The translations under genes were made by a program, and so were the position numbers. This document shows, in pieces, positions 53,108 through 60,480 of a DNA stretch of 64,000 nt (position 1 is its first letter; each line of letters starts with the position of its first letter). The stretch spans positions 1 to 64,000 of the forward strand of contig JAGYMZ010000008.1 of the NCBI GenBank assembly GCA_018400295.1, read 5' to 3'. Under the pieces are notes generated by a model. The model was not told where the DNA came from, did no database searches, and was given only the letters and a program-made list of their open reading frames with translations. The stretch is from Bacteroidales bacterium (GTDB lineage: Bacteria; Bacteroidota; Bacteroidia; Bacteroidales; B18-G4).

Positions 53108-54130
53108 TTAAGCATGGGGCGCTTCTTTTAATTGCTTTTCGTTCACTTCTTTGTGCTCCGGTTCTTCCGGGGTGTCTGCTTCCCTGCGCATGGTTTCCTT
53201 CACAAAATCGATGCAATGGTTCAGGCTGATATCGTTTTCCAGGGGCAGGGGTTTTTCCCTGGCAAATTTAACCAGGTCGGCCAGCTGAAAGACCTGTGTA
53301 ATTTTGTCGAGTGCCTCCGGATGAACATCCCTGGTTTTAAGGCCCCGGATAATTTCATCGGTAGTCATCTCAACGGCTTGTACGTCAAAACGTTCTTCGA
53401 TGTAATCCCGGACAAAGCCGGTCATTTCAGTATGGTATTCTTTGTATTTCCCGTTTTGCCACAGCTTTTTATACCGCAATTTTTCCAGTCCCTCCAGGGC
53501 ACGTACATGGGGGGGCAGCTTCGGTTTGTGCCGTGCAACGAATAAAGGTTTCTGTTTTTTCTTTTTTTGTATGATGTAATAGATCAGCCATCCCAGGAAA
53601 ATAATCCCCAATGCTGCGAGGATCCAGGGAAGCATTTCACGGAATGTTACGGGTGCATGAAGGGGAGGTTTGATGGGCCTGATCGCTTGTGCCGTATCGA
53701 TCTCAACCGTATTGACATAGAGGGATAAGGGTTCTGAATGTGCTGTATATATGCTTGTATCACCATTCCTGGTATAATAAAATGGGATGGAGGGCAGGGA
53801 ATAATGGCCCGAATCAAAGGAAGTGATCTGTATTTCCTGGCTGAGGACTGTGTTGATGTCTTTTTTGGTTTCAACGGTATCCGGATTGCTCCGGCCAATG
53901 ATCTCAATGCCACGCACCAGGGTGTCGTGAAAGAGGGGCCAGGAAATGGTCACATCCTTCGGAGCGGTCGCCCGCAGGTGCAATGATATCTGATCTCCGA
54001 TGAGGATCTCATTGGTGTCCAGACCGGCGTGCACCTCAACATCCTGTGCCGTGGCATATGGACCGGCCAACAGGATCAGCCAAAGGGCCGGCACCATATT
54101 CCGGATACGACGGATGAGCGGAAACTGCAT
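53108..54130 (-). CDS. Bat operon hypothetical membrane protein between DUF58 and BatA
   Basis: From the ATG at 54130 it has 340 residues with a signal peptide (RNMVPALWLILLAGPYATA), a beta-rich extracytoplasmic region (DVEVHAGLDTNEILIGDQISLHLRA-type start) and a membrane helix at about 170-190 (MLPWILAALGIIFLGWLIYY), then a cytoplasmic helical tail (KYKEYHTEMTGFVRDYIEE). This looks like a shortened relative of BatD, with one beta-domain and the same C-terminal tail type. An alternative start at 54232, 2 nt after the DUF58 stop, adds 34 residues without a signal. It is a regular member of Bacteroidota Bat operons between the DUF58 and batA genes. Confidence 0.85.
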   Translation of the reverse strand: MQFPLIRRIRNMVPALWLILLAGPYATAQDVEVHAGLDTNEILIGDQISLHLRATAPKDVTISWPLFHDTLVRGIEIIGRSNPDTVETKKDINTVLSQEIQITSFDSGHYSLPSIPFYYTRNGDTSIYTAHSEPLSLYVNTVEIDTAQAIRPIKPPLHAPVTFREMLPWILAALGIIFLGWLIYYIIQKKKKQKPLFVARHKPKLPPHVRALEGLEKLRYKKLWQNGKYKEYHTEMTGFVRDYIEERFDVQAVEMTTDEIIRGLKTRDVHPEALDKITQVFQLADLVKFAREKPLPLENDISLNHCIDFVKETMRREADTPEEPEHKEVNEKQLKEAPHA

Positions 54131-54233
54131 ACCGTGGTGAAACGGAGATCCCTTCCTGCCTGAAGGTCTTCCCGTTTTTAGATGCAGGGTGTTGTCGCTG
54201 GCGGCAATATGAAAATTGGTGTGCAATGTCATG

Positions 54234-55109
54234 TCAAAATCGGGATTCCCTTCGTTTAAACAAGTTTTTTATCGGCCTGACATAGTCTTCGTCTGTGCTT
54301 ATCCGGGTATGATCCACTCCGCTTCTCAGAAAAAGGGTTTCGAGATAGTTGTCCTGCCTCTTCCACCAGTCGTTGTATGCTTTTCGTGCACTGCGGCTCG
54401 AAGTGTCCACCCACCGGGTGGTATCGGATTCTTTATCAAAGATCCGGACCAGGCCCACATCGGGCAGGGAAATTTCCCTGTGGTCGTATACACGCAAAGC
54501 CACGATGTCGTGCTTGTTGCCGGCTATTTTCAGGGCATCATCGAAGCCCTGGTCCATGAAGTCGGAAATAATAAAAGCCGTGCATCTTTTTTTTAACGCA
54601 TTTGTCAGAAAGCGCAGGGCTTCTGAAATATCGGTTTTCTGACTTTCCGGTTTGAAATCCACAAGCTCGCGGATGATCCTGAGAATGTGTGAGGTGCCCT
54701 TTTTGGGGGGAATGAATTTTTCGATGCGGTCACTGAAAAAGACAACCCCTACCTTGTCGTTGTTTTGAATGGCAGAGAAAGCCAATACCGCTGCGATCTC
54801 TGTCATTTGTTCTTCCTTGAGCTGCTTTTTCGTACCGAATTCGTTCGACCCGCTCACGTCGATCAGCAACATAACCGTCAATTCCCGCTCCTCATCAAAT
54901 ATTTTAATGTACGGGTGGTTGAATCTTGCCGTTACGTTCCAGTCAATGTTCCGGATGTCATCCCCGTATTGGTATTCCCTGACTTCCGAAAAAGCCATGC
55001 CCCGTCCTTTGAAGGCACTGTGATAGTGGCCGGAGAATATCTGGTTGGACAATCCCCGGGTTTTGATCTCTATCTTCCTGACCTTTTTTAATATATCGGC
55101 GGTTTCCAT
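54234..55109 (-). CDS. DUF58 family protein of the Bat operon
   Basis: A 291-residue cytoplasmic protein of the DUF58 family, which contains a vWA-like fold. Family motifs are clear: REYQYGDDIRNIDWNVTARF (residues about 44-63) and MLLIDVSGSNEFGT for the MIDAS-like site. Its role is unknown, but DUF58 and MoxR are always found together, and the ATPase is thought to act as a chaperone for vWA proteins. The gene lies 26 nt downstream of the moxR gene and 2 nt upstream of the next start. Length is normal for the family. Confidence 0.93.
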   Translation of the reverse strand: METADILKKVRKIEIKTRGLSNQIFSGHYHSAFKGRGMAFSEVREYQYGDDIRNIDWNVTARFNHPYIKIFDEERELTVMLLIDVSGSNEFGTKKQLKEEQMTEIAAVLAFSAIQNNDKVGVVFFSDRIEKFIPPKKGTSHILRIIRELVDFKPESQKTDISEALRFLTNALKKRCTAFIISDFMDQGFDDALKIAGNKHDIVALRVYDHREISLPDVGLVRIFDKESDTTRWVDTSSRSARKAYNDWWKRQDNYLETLFLRSGVDHTRISTDEDYVRPIKNLFKRRESRF

Positions 55110-55135
55110 GTTTTGATTGTTGGTTAACGCTGATT

Positions 55136-56125
55136 TTATGGGACTTCCACCGTATTGAGTATTTCATTGATGATCTCTTCGGAGCTTATGTTCTCTGCTT
55201 CTGCTTCGTATGTGAGTCCGATGCGGTGCCGCATAACATCGTGGGCAACGGCCCGGATATCTTCGGGGATCACATACCCGCGACGCCGGATAAATGCATA
55301 GGCTTTGGCAGCCAGGGCCATGTTAATGCTGGCCCTGGGAGAGGCCCCGTACTGTATCAGGGGCTCAAACTTTTTTAGTTTGTATTCGGCCGGATACCGG
55401 GAGGAGAAAACAATATCGGTGATGTAATTCTCGATCTTTTCATCCAGGTATACTTCCCGGACAATGAGCCTGGCTTTGATAATATCTTCCGGATTGAGGG
55501 TTTTACCGGTGATGGGAAAAGAACCCGAAATATTCTGGCGCAGGATCATTTTTTCCTCATCCTTGTTGGGGTATCCGATCACAACCTTAAGCATGAACCT
55601 GTCGACCTGTGCCTCCGGCAGGGGATATGTGCCTTCCTGCTCTATGGGGTTTTGGGTAGCCATGACCAGGAAAGGCTCTTCCAGGTGGAATGTGTTGTCG
55701 CCTATGGTTACCTGTCTTTCCTGCATGGCTTCAAGCAGGGCACTCTGAACCTTTGCCGGTGACCGGTTGATCTCATCCGCCAGAATGAAATTGGCAAAGA
55801 TCGGTCCTTTCCGCACAACGAATTCTTCATTTTTCTGGCTGTAGATCAGCGTCCCGATCAGGTCGGCCGGGAGCAGGTCAGGTGTAAATTGTATTCTGCT
55901 GTATTCAGCATCAATAATATTGGACAGGGATTTAATGGCCAGGGTTTTGGCCAGTCCCGGGACCCCTTCCAGGAGTATATGTCCATTGGACAAGAGTCCG
56001 ATAAGCAAGCGTTCGACCATGTGCTTTTGGCCGATGATCACCTTGTGCATTTCCATGTTGATCATATCGACAAAAGCACTTTCTTTTTGAATGCGCTCGT
56101 TCAATTGTTTGATATCCGTTTCCAT
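55136..56125 (-). CDS. moxR: MoxR family AAA+ ATPase
   Basis: A 329-residue AAA+ ATPase, start taken at the ATG at 56125 (METDIKQLNERIQ; another ATG directly before it is equally possible). Walker A is EGVPGLAKTL, Walker B and the MoxR signature are LADEINRSPAKVQSALLEAMQE, with sensor text ATQNPIEQEGTYPLPEAQ. MoxR proteins assist the maturation or assembly of complexes with vWA partners. It is the first gene of the eight-gene Bat operon (moxR, DUF58, a BatD-like gene, batA, batB, batC, batD, batE). An array of phased TGTTAA hexamers lies upstream. Confidence 0.95.
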   Translation of the reverse strand: METDIKQLNERIQKESAFVDMINMEMHKVIIGQKHMVERLLIGLLSNGHILLEGVPGLAKTLAIKSLSNIIDAEYSRIQFTPDLLPADLIGTLIYSQKNEEFVVRKGPIFANFILADEINRSPAKVQSALLEAMQERQVTIGDNTFHLEEPFLVMATQNPIEQEGTYPLPEAQVDRFMLKVVIGYPNKDEEKMILRQNISGSFPITGKTLNPEDIIKARLIVREVYLDEKIENYITDIVFSSRYPAEYKLKKFEPLIQYGASPRASINMALAAKAYAFIRRRGYVIPEDIRAVAHDVMRHRIGLTYEAEAENISSEEIINEILNTVEVP

Positions 56126-56193
56126 CATGGGTTTCTTCTTTAAGAATTCCGGACACAAATATAACTTACCGTGGCGATAAAGGTTCTCCGGTG

Positions 56194-56233
56194 TATGTTA
56201 AAATATGTTAAAGGTGCTGTTAAGATATGTTAA
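56194..56233. promoter_or_regulatory. Four phased TGTTAA repeats upstream of moxR
   Basis: TGTTAA hexamers start at 56196, 56206, 56218 and 56228, spaced 10, 12 and 10 nt, close to one helical turn. Three of them sit in an 8-mer TATGTTAA. On the moxR-coding strand they read TTAACA. They lie about 70-110 nt upstream of the moxR start. The repeat could be a binding array for a regulator of the Bat operon, but no known consensus applies. Confidence 0.5.
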
Positions 56234-56265
56234 GCAGAATAGGGAAAGGAGAGGGAATGGGGGTT

Positions 56266-56607
56266 TTATTCTTCCAGTTCTTTCCGGATGTCCCTGAGAA
56301 AGGCTTTGATGTTTTTTAGTGTTTTTACCGCTTCGAATTCGGCGTCTGTATTGGGTTTATCTTCTTTTAACTTTTGACGGGCCCCCTTCAGCGTATATCC
56401 CTTTTCTTTGACCAGGTGGTATATGAGGTGGAAATGATCCACATCCTTCCGGGTGAAAAGCCGGTTGCCTTTTTTATTTTTCTGCGGGCGGATGATGTCA
56501 AATTCTTTTTCCCAAAAGCGGATCAGCGAAGTACTTTCATTGAACATTTCCGCCACCTCGCCAATGGTATAATATAATTTTCCCGGTTGCGATTTTGACT
56601 TGCCCAT
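56266..56607 (-). CDS. MerR-family transcriptional regulator
   Basis: A 113-residue protein from the ATG at 56607 (MGKSKSQPGKLYYTIGEVAEMF). It has a MerR-type winged HTH: YTIGEVAEMFNESTSLIRFWE (helix 1-turn-2) and the wing KNKKGNRLFTRKDVDHF. The C-terminal half is a short coiled coil (DAEFEAVKTLKNIKAFL) that lacks cysteine metal ligands, so it belongs to the non-metal MerR group. It is encoded just downstream of the M23 gene, with the alternative TTG start at 56622 overlapping it by 4 nt. This MerR-M23-alaS neighbourhood is common in Bacteroidota. Ligand is unknown. Confidence 0.88.
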   Translation of the reverse strand: MGKSKSQPGKLYYTIGEVAEMFNESTSLIRFWEKEFDIIRPQKNKKGNRLFTRKDVDHFHLIYHLVKEKGYTLKGARQKLKEDKPNTDAEFEAVKTLKNIKAFLRDIRKELEE

Positions 56608-56618
56608 ATCTGGAAAAA

Positions 56619-57584
56619 TCAAGACAAAACCTGGTTGTCTTTTGCGGCCAGTTCGAGGACTTTTTCAAATTCCTGGGGGGTAAAATCGTTGTAGAAATAA
56701 TAGACCGGATTGACTTTTTTCTTGTTGTAGATTATTTCGTAATGTACATGAGGTGCTACAGAAAGCCCACTGTTGCCCACATAGCCGATAATTTCACCCC
56801 GCTTCACGTGCTGCCCTCTTTTAACGGAAATGTTTTTCATATGGCCGTAGAGGGTCTGATAACCATATCCGTGGTCCACGATACAGGTGTTTCCGTATCC
56901 TCCTTTCCGGCCGGAAAATTTAATGATACCATCGCCGGTCGCGTAAATGGGTGTGCCGTATTGTGCGGTTATGTCAATTCCATAATGCATTCTACGGTAT
57001 TTCAGTATGGGATGGAACCTCATGCCATAGCCTGAAACGATCCTTCCTTTGCCCTTTTCAATGGGTTGTATGGCCGGTATGCAGGCCATCATTTCTGCCT
57101 TGTTACGGGCCATTTTAAAGACTTCGTCGAAGGAACGGGACTGGACGACGATCTGGCTGTTCAGGCGGTCAAGTTTTTTGGTGGTTTCAATGATCACTTC
57201 TGAATTCCGGTAACCATCTATTTTGGCATATTTATCTACCCCTCCGATCCCTGCATTCCTGACTTCCCAGGGTATGGGCTCGGCCTCAAAAATGACGCGG
57301 TAAATATTGTCGTCACGTTCCTGCATATCGGCCAGTACAGCATTCATGTTGTCAATCCGGTCGTTCAGGATTTGAAACTGCAGACTGTACTGTTCGTTTT
57401 CCCGTTTGAGCATCCGCTCCTTCGGACTGTCAAAAAAAGAATACGCTAGAAGTACGATAACGGCTGCGAAACCAATTCCTGTGAGCAGATAACCCAGGAA
57501 TTTCAGGACGATCGATTTTACTGAAGTGCCGACTTTTTCGTACGTTAAAGATTTGGGGTTAAAGCGATAATGTACTTTTGCCAT
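56619..57584 (-). CDS. M23 family metallopeptidase (LytM-type peptidoglycan endopeptidase)
   Basis: A 321-residue membrane-anchored peptidase. One helix near the N-terminus (LGYLLTGIGFAAVIVLLAYS) is followed by a coiled coil (residues about 60-100) and a LytM domain. The zinc ligands are visible: HYGIDITAQYG (H-x-x-x-D) and the HVHYEI H-x-H motif, with GYGMRFHPILKYRRMHYG upstream. This type cuts peptidoglycan cross-bridges and helps in division or envelope growth. It has its own consensus promoter and is divergent from alaS. The tail continues about 30 residues beyond the domain. Confidence 0.93.
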   Translation of the reverse strand: MAKVHYRFNPKSLTYEKVGTSVKSIVLKFLGYLLTGIGFAAVIVLLAYSFFDSPKERMLKRENEQYSLQFQILNDRIDNMNAVLADMQERDDNIYRVIFEAEPIPWEVRNAGIGGVDKYAKIDGYRNSEVIIETTKKLDRLNSQIVVQSRSFDEVFKMARNKAEMMACIPAIQPIEKGKGRIVSGYGMRFHPILKYRRMHYGIDITAQYGTPIYATGDGIIKFSGRKGGYGNTCIVDHGYGYQTLYGHMKNISVKRGQHVKRGEIIGYVGNSGLSVAPHVHYEIIYNKKKVNPVYYFYNDFTPQEFEKVLELAAKDNQVLS

Positions 57585-57638
57585 GATCTGCTTCCGGATT
57601 ATTTAATGTAAAACAATTATTTAACGTGCGAATCCACA

Positions 57639-57668
57639 CAAAAATAAGTAAATGCACTAAATTTGCAA
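57639..57668 (-). promoter_or_regulatory. Consensus Bacteroidota promoter for the M23 gene
   Basis: Minus-strand TTG (57666-57668), a 19-nt spacer and TATTTTTG (57639-57646). The predicted leader is about 48 nt. The -33 element abuts the -7 box of the divergent alaS promoter. Confidence 0.72.
57658..57665 (+). promoter_or_regulatory. Bacteroidota -7 box for alaS
   Basis: TAAATTTG matches TAnnTTTG and lies 58 nt before the alaS ATG. The -33 position has no TTG. It overlaps the region of the opposing M23 promoter. Confidence 0.5.
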
Positions 57669-57723
57669 CAATTATTCAAGGTAAAGGTAAAAAAATTTTT
57701 TTTGAATAGATGAAAGGGTTGAG

Positions 57724-60357
57724 ATGAAATCTGTTGATGTAAGACGAAAATTCCTTGATTTTTTTAAGGAAAAAGGACACCGGATCGTACCGTCGGCCCC
57801 CATGGTTGTCAAGAATGACCCCACCCTGATGTTCACCAATGCCGGCATGAACCAGTTTAAGGATGTATTTTTGGCAAATACCCGTCCGGCATCCAGGCGG
57901 ATCGCCAACACACAGAAATGCCTGCGGGTTTCCGGCAAGCACAACGACCTGGAGGAGGTTGGTTACGACACCTATCATCATACGATGTTTGAGATGCTGG
58001 GGAACTGGTCTTTTGGGGATTATTTTAAAAAGGAAGCCATTGCCTGGGCATGGGAACTCCTGACGGATGTGTATAACATAGATGAGGACAGATTGTATGC
58101 TACGGTTTTCGGAGGTGATCCGGAAGATGGCCTTGGACCCGATGAAGAAGCATACCGCTATTGGCACGATTATCTTTCGGGATCTGGCATCCTGTATGGA
58201 AGTAAAAAGGATAATTTCTGGGAAATGGGCGATACGGGCCCATGCGGGCCGTGTTCGGAGATACATATAGACCTTCGCGATGATGAGGATAGGATGAATG
58301 TACCGGGCGCTGAGCTTGTCAATAAAGATCATCCCGAAGTCATAGAAATATGGAACCTGGTTTTTATTGAATATAACCGTAAGGCAGACCATACCTTGTC
58401 CGGCTTGCCTTCAAAGCATGTGGATACCGGTATGGGTTTTGAGCGATTGTGCATGGCATTGCAGGGCAAGCGATCGAATTACGATACCGATATTTTCCAG
58501 CCCCTGATTCATGAGATCGAACATATGACCAGTGCATCCTATGGTAATGACAGGGAAACGGATATTGCCATGCGGGTGGTATCGGACCACCTTCGGGCTG
58601 TGGCTTTTGCCATTGCCGATGGACAGCTGCCATCGAACATAGGAGCAGGGTACGTCATCCGGCGGATCCTGCGCAGGGCCGTCCGGTATGGATATACGTT
58701 CCTTGGCATGAAGGATCCGTATATGGGCGAACTGCTGCCGGTCCTTGGCGAGCAGATGAGCCATGTATTCCCGGAACTTGAATCCCAGCAGGCGCTGATA
58801 CGCAAAGTGATCACGGAAGAGGAGCGTTCCTTCCTGAGGACATTGTCTGCCGGTATCAAGCGCTTTGAATCCTATGTTGACGATCATGCCGGTGATCCGG
58901 TGGTGAAGGGTGATTTTGCATTTGAGCTTTTCGATACGTATGGCTTTCCGGTGGACCTGACCCGCTTGATGGCCCGTGAAAAGGGCTGGCAGGTGGATAT
59001 GAAAGGGTTTTATGCGGGACTGGAAGCTCAGAAGGCCCGTTCCAGGAAAGCCGCATCCAGGGATGCCGGCGACTGGATCGAAGTGGATGGAAAGGAGGAA
59101 CATTCCGGGTTCATGGGATATGATAGCCTGGAATATACGGTCAATATTAAAAAGTACAGGAAGGTCCGGCAGAAAAAGCGTGAACATGTTGAAATGGTGC
59201 TGGATAAAACCCCGTTCTATGCCGAGTCGGGGGGGCAGGTCGGGGATACCGGTTACCTCCGCAGGGAAGATGAATCCATACGCATCCTGGATACCAAGAA
59301 GGAACATGACCTTATCGTGCACATTGCAGACCGGGAACCGCAAAACCCCCACAGGGAATACACTGCGACCGTTGACAGGGATGCGCGGCAATTCACGGCA
59401 AATAACCATACGGCGTCGCACCTGCTGCATTATGCACTCAGGAAGGTGCTGGGTGAACATGTCGAACAAAAGGGATCCCTGGTTGATCCCAGGCACCTGC
59501 GTTTCGATTTTTCGCATTTTGAAAAAATACGTGAAGAAGACATGGACCGGATCGAAAAAATGGTCAACAGCCACATTCGCGAGAACATACCTTTACGGGA
59601 ATTCCGTTCTGTTCCGATAGAGGAAGCCAGGAAGATGGGGGCGCTGGCATTTTTTGGCGAGAAATACGGCGATGAAGTGCGCGTAATATCCTTTGGGGAT
59701 TCCGTTGAACTCTGCGGAGGCACACATGTGGATGCCACCGGCCGGATCGGATTGTTCAAGATCGTTTCGGAATCGGCTGTTGCTGCCGGTGTGAGAAGAA
59801 TTGAAGCCCTGACTGCTGCCGGTGCTGAAGCATATATGCTCAGTCAGGAAAAGATCATACGGGAATTAAAGAAAAAATTCAAAACACAGGAAAACATACT
59901 TCGTGGTGTGCAGGGATTGATCGATGAAAATAACTTGCTCAGGAAGGATCTTGAGAAAATGAAGAAGGAAAAGGCTGCCCACATGATCCATGACCTGGAG
60001 CAGGGTATGGAACAGTTCAATGGCGTGGATCTTATTTCCACCCGCCTGGAGGGGGTGGATCCCGGGGTTGCCAGGGAAATAGCTTTGCGGTTGACCGGGA
60101 AGCACGAACGCTTATGCATTGTGATGGGATATGCAGACAGGGGAAAGGCATATCTTACGGTTGCTGTATCCCGGAATATTGCGGGTAAAGATGGCCTTCA
60201 TGCCGGCAATATCGTTAAAGCGTTTGCTGGTTTGATCAAAGGCGGGGGCGGAGGACAAGCGCATTTTGCCACTGCCGGAGGCGGAAATATTCAGGGGATC
60301 CCGGATGCCATAAAAGAAGCCCGGAAACGGATCACCGCCATTGCGGATAAACAATGA
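57724..60357 (+). CDS. alaS: Alanyl-tRNA synthetase
   Basis: Charges tRNA-Ala with alanine and edits mischarged serine. The 877-residue length is normal for class II AlaRS. Motif 1 to 3 regions are present: RKFLDFFKEKGHRIV and DPTLMFTNAGMNQFKD at the N-terminus, then GAGYVIRRILRRAVRY. The editing domain has the zinc-binding NNHTASHLLH and CGGTHVDATGRIG motifs, and a C-terminal C-Ala domain (GGGGGQAHFATAGG) closes the protein. No gene follows directly in operon; the hybrid kinase begins 123 nt downstream. Confidence 0.98.
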   Translation: MKSVDVRRKFLDFFKEKGHRIVPSAPMVVKNDPTLMFTNAGMNQFKDVFLANTRPASRRIANTQKCLRVSGKHNDLEEVGYDTYHHTMFEMLGNWSFGDYFKKEAIAWAWELLTDVYNIDEDRLYATVFGGDPEDGLGPDEEAYRYWHDYLSGSGILYGSKKDNFWEMGDTGPCGPCSEIHIDLRDDEDRMNVPGAELVNKDHPEVIEIWNLVFIEYNRKADHTLSGLPSKHVDTGMGFERLCMALQGKRSNYDTDIFQPLIHEIEHMTSASYGNDRETDIAMRVVSDHLRAVAFAIADGQLPSNIGAGYVIRRILRRAVRYGYTFLGMKDPYMGELLPVLGEQMSHVFPELESQQALIRKVITEEERSFLRTLSAGIKRFESYVDDHAGDPVVKGDFAFELFDTYGFPVDLTRLMAREKGWQVDMKGFYAGLEAQKARSRKAASRDAGDWIEVDGKEEHSGFMGYDSLEYTVNIKKYRKVRQKKREHVEMVLDKTPFYAESGGQVGDTGYLRREDESIRILDTKKEHDLIVHIADREPQNPHREYTATVDRDARQFTANNHTASHLLHYALRKVLGEHVEQKGSLVDPRHLRFDFSHFEKIREEDMDRIEKMVNSHIRENIPLREFRSVPIEEARKMGALAFFGEKYGDEVRVISFGDSVELCGGTHVDATGRIGLFKIVSESAVAAGVRRIEALTAAGAEAYMLSQEKIIRELKKKFKTQENILRGVQGLIDENNLLRKDLEKMKKEKAAHMIHDLEQGMEQFNGVDLISTRLEGVDPGVAREIALRLTGKHERLCIVMGYADRGKAYLTVAVSRNIAGKDGLHAGNIVKAFAGLIKGGGGGQAHFATAGGGNIQGIPDAIKEARKRITAIADKQ

Positions 60358-60480
60358 ACTGCTCATGATTTGCCGTTTGCATAAATTGTTTTTTCCGGTT
60401 CGTTGCCTTTTCTGAATTTTATTGATTATTTTTATGTTAAATAACAGGCCGGTGCGTTTGAAAAAAAGAGATACCAATAC

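Noticed and set aside
58411-59574. Open frame (387 codons) antisense to alaS
   Set aside because: Shadow of AlaRS, with no membrane, signal or domain features and a composition typical of antisense frames.
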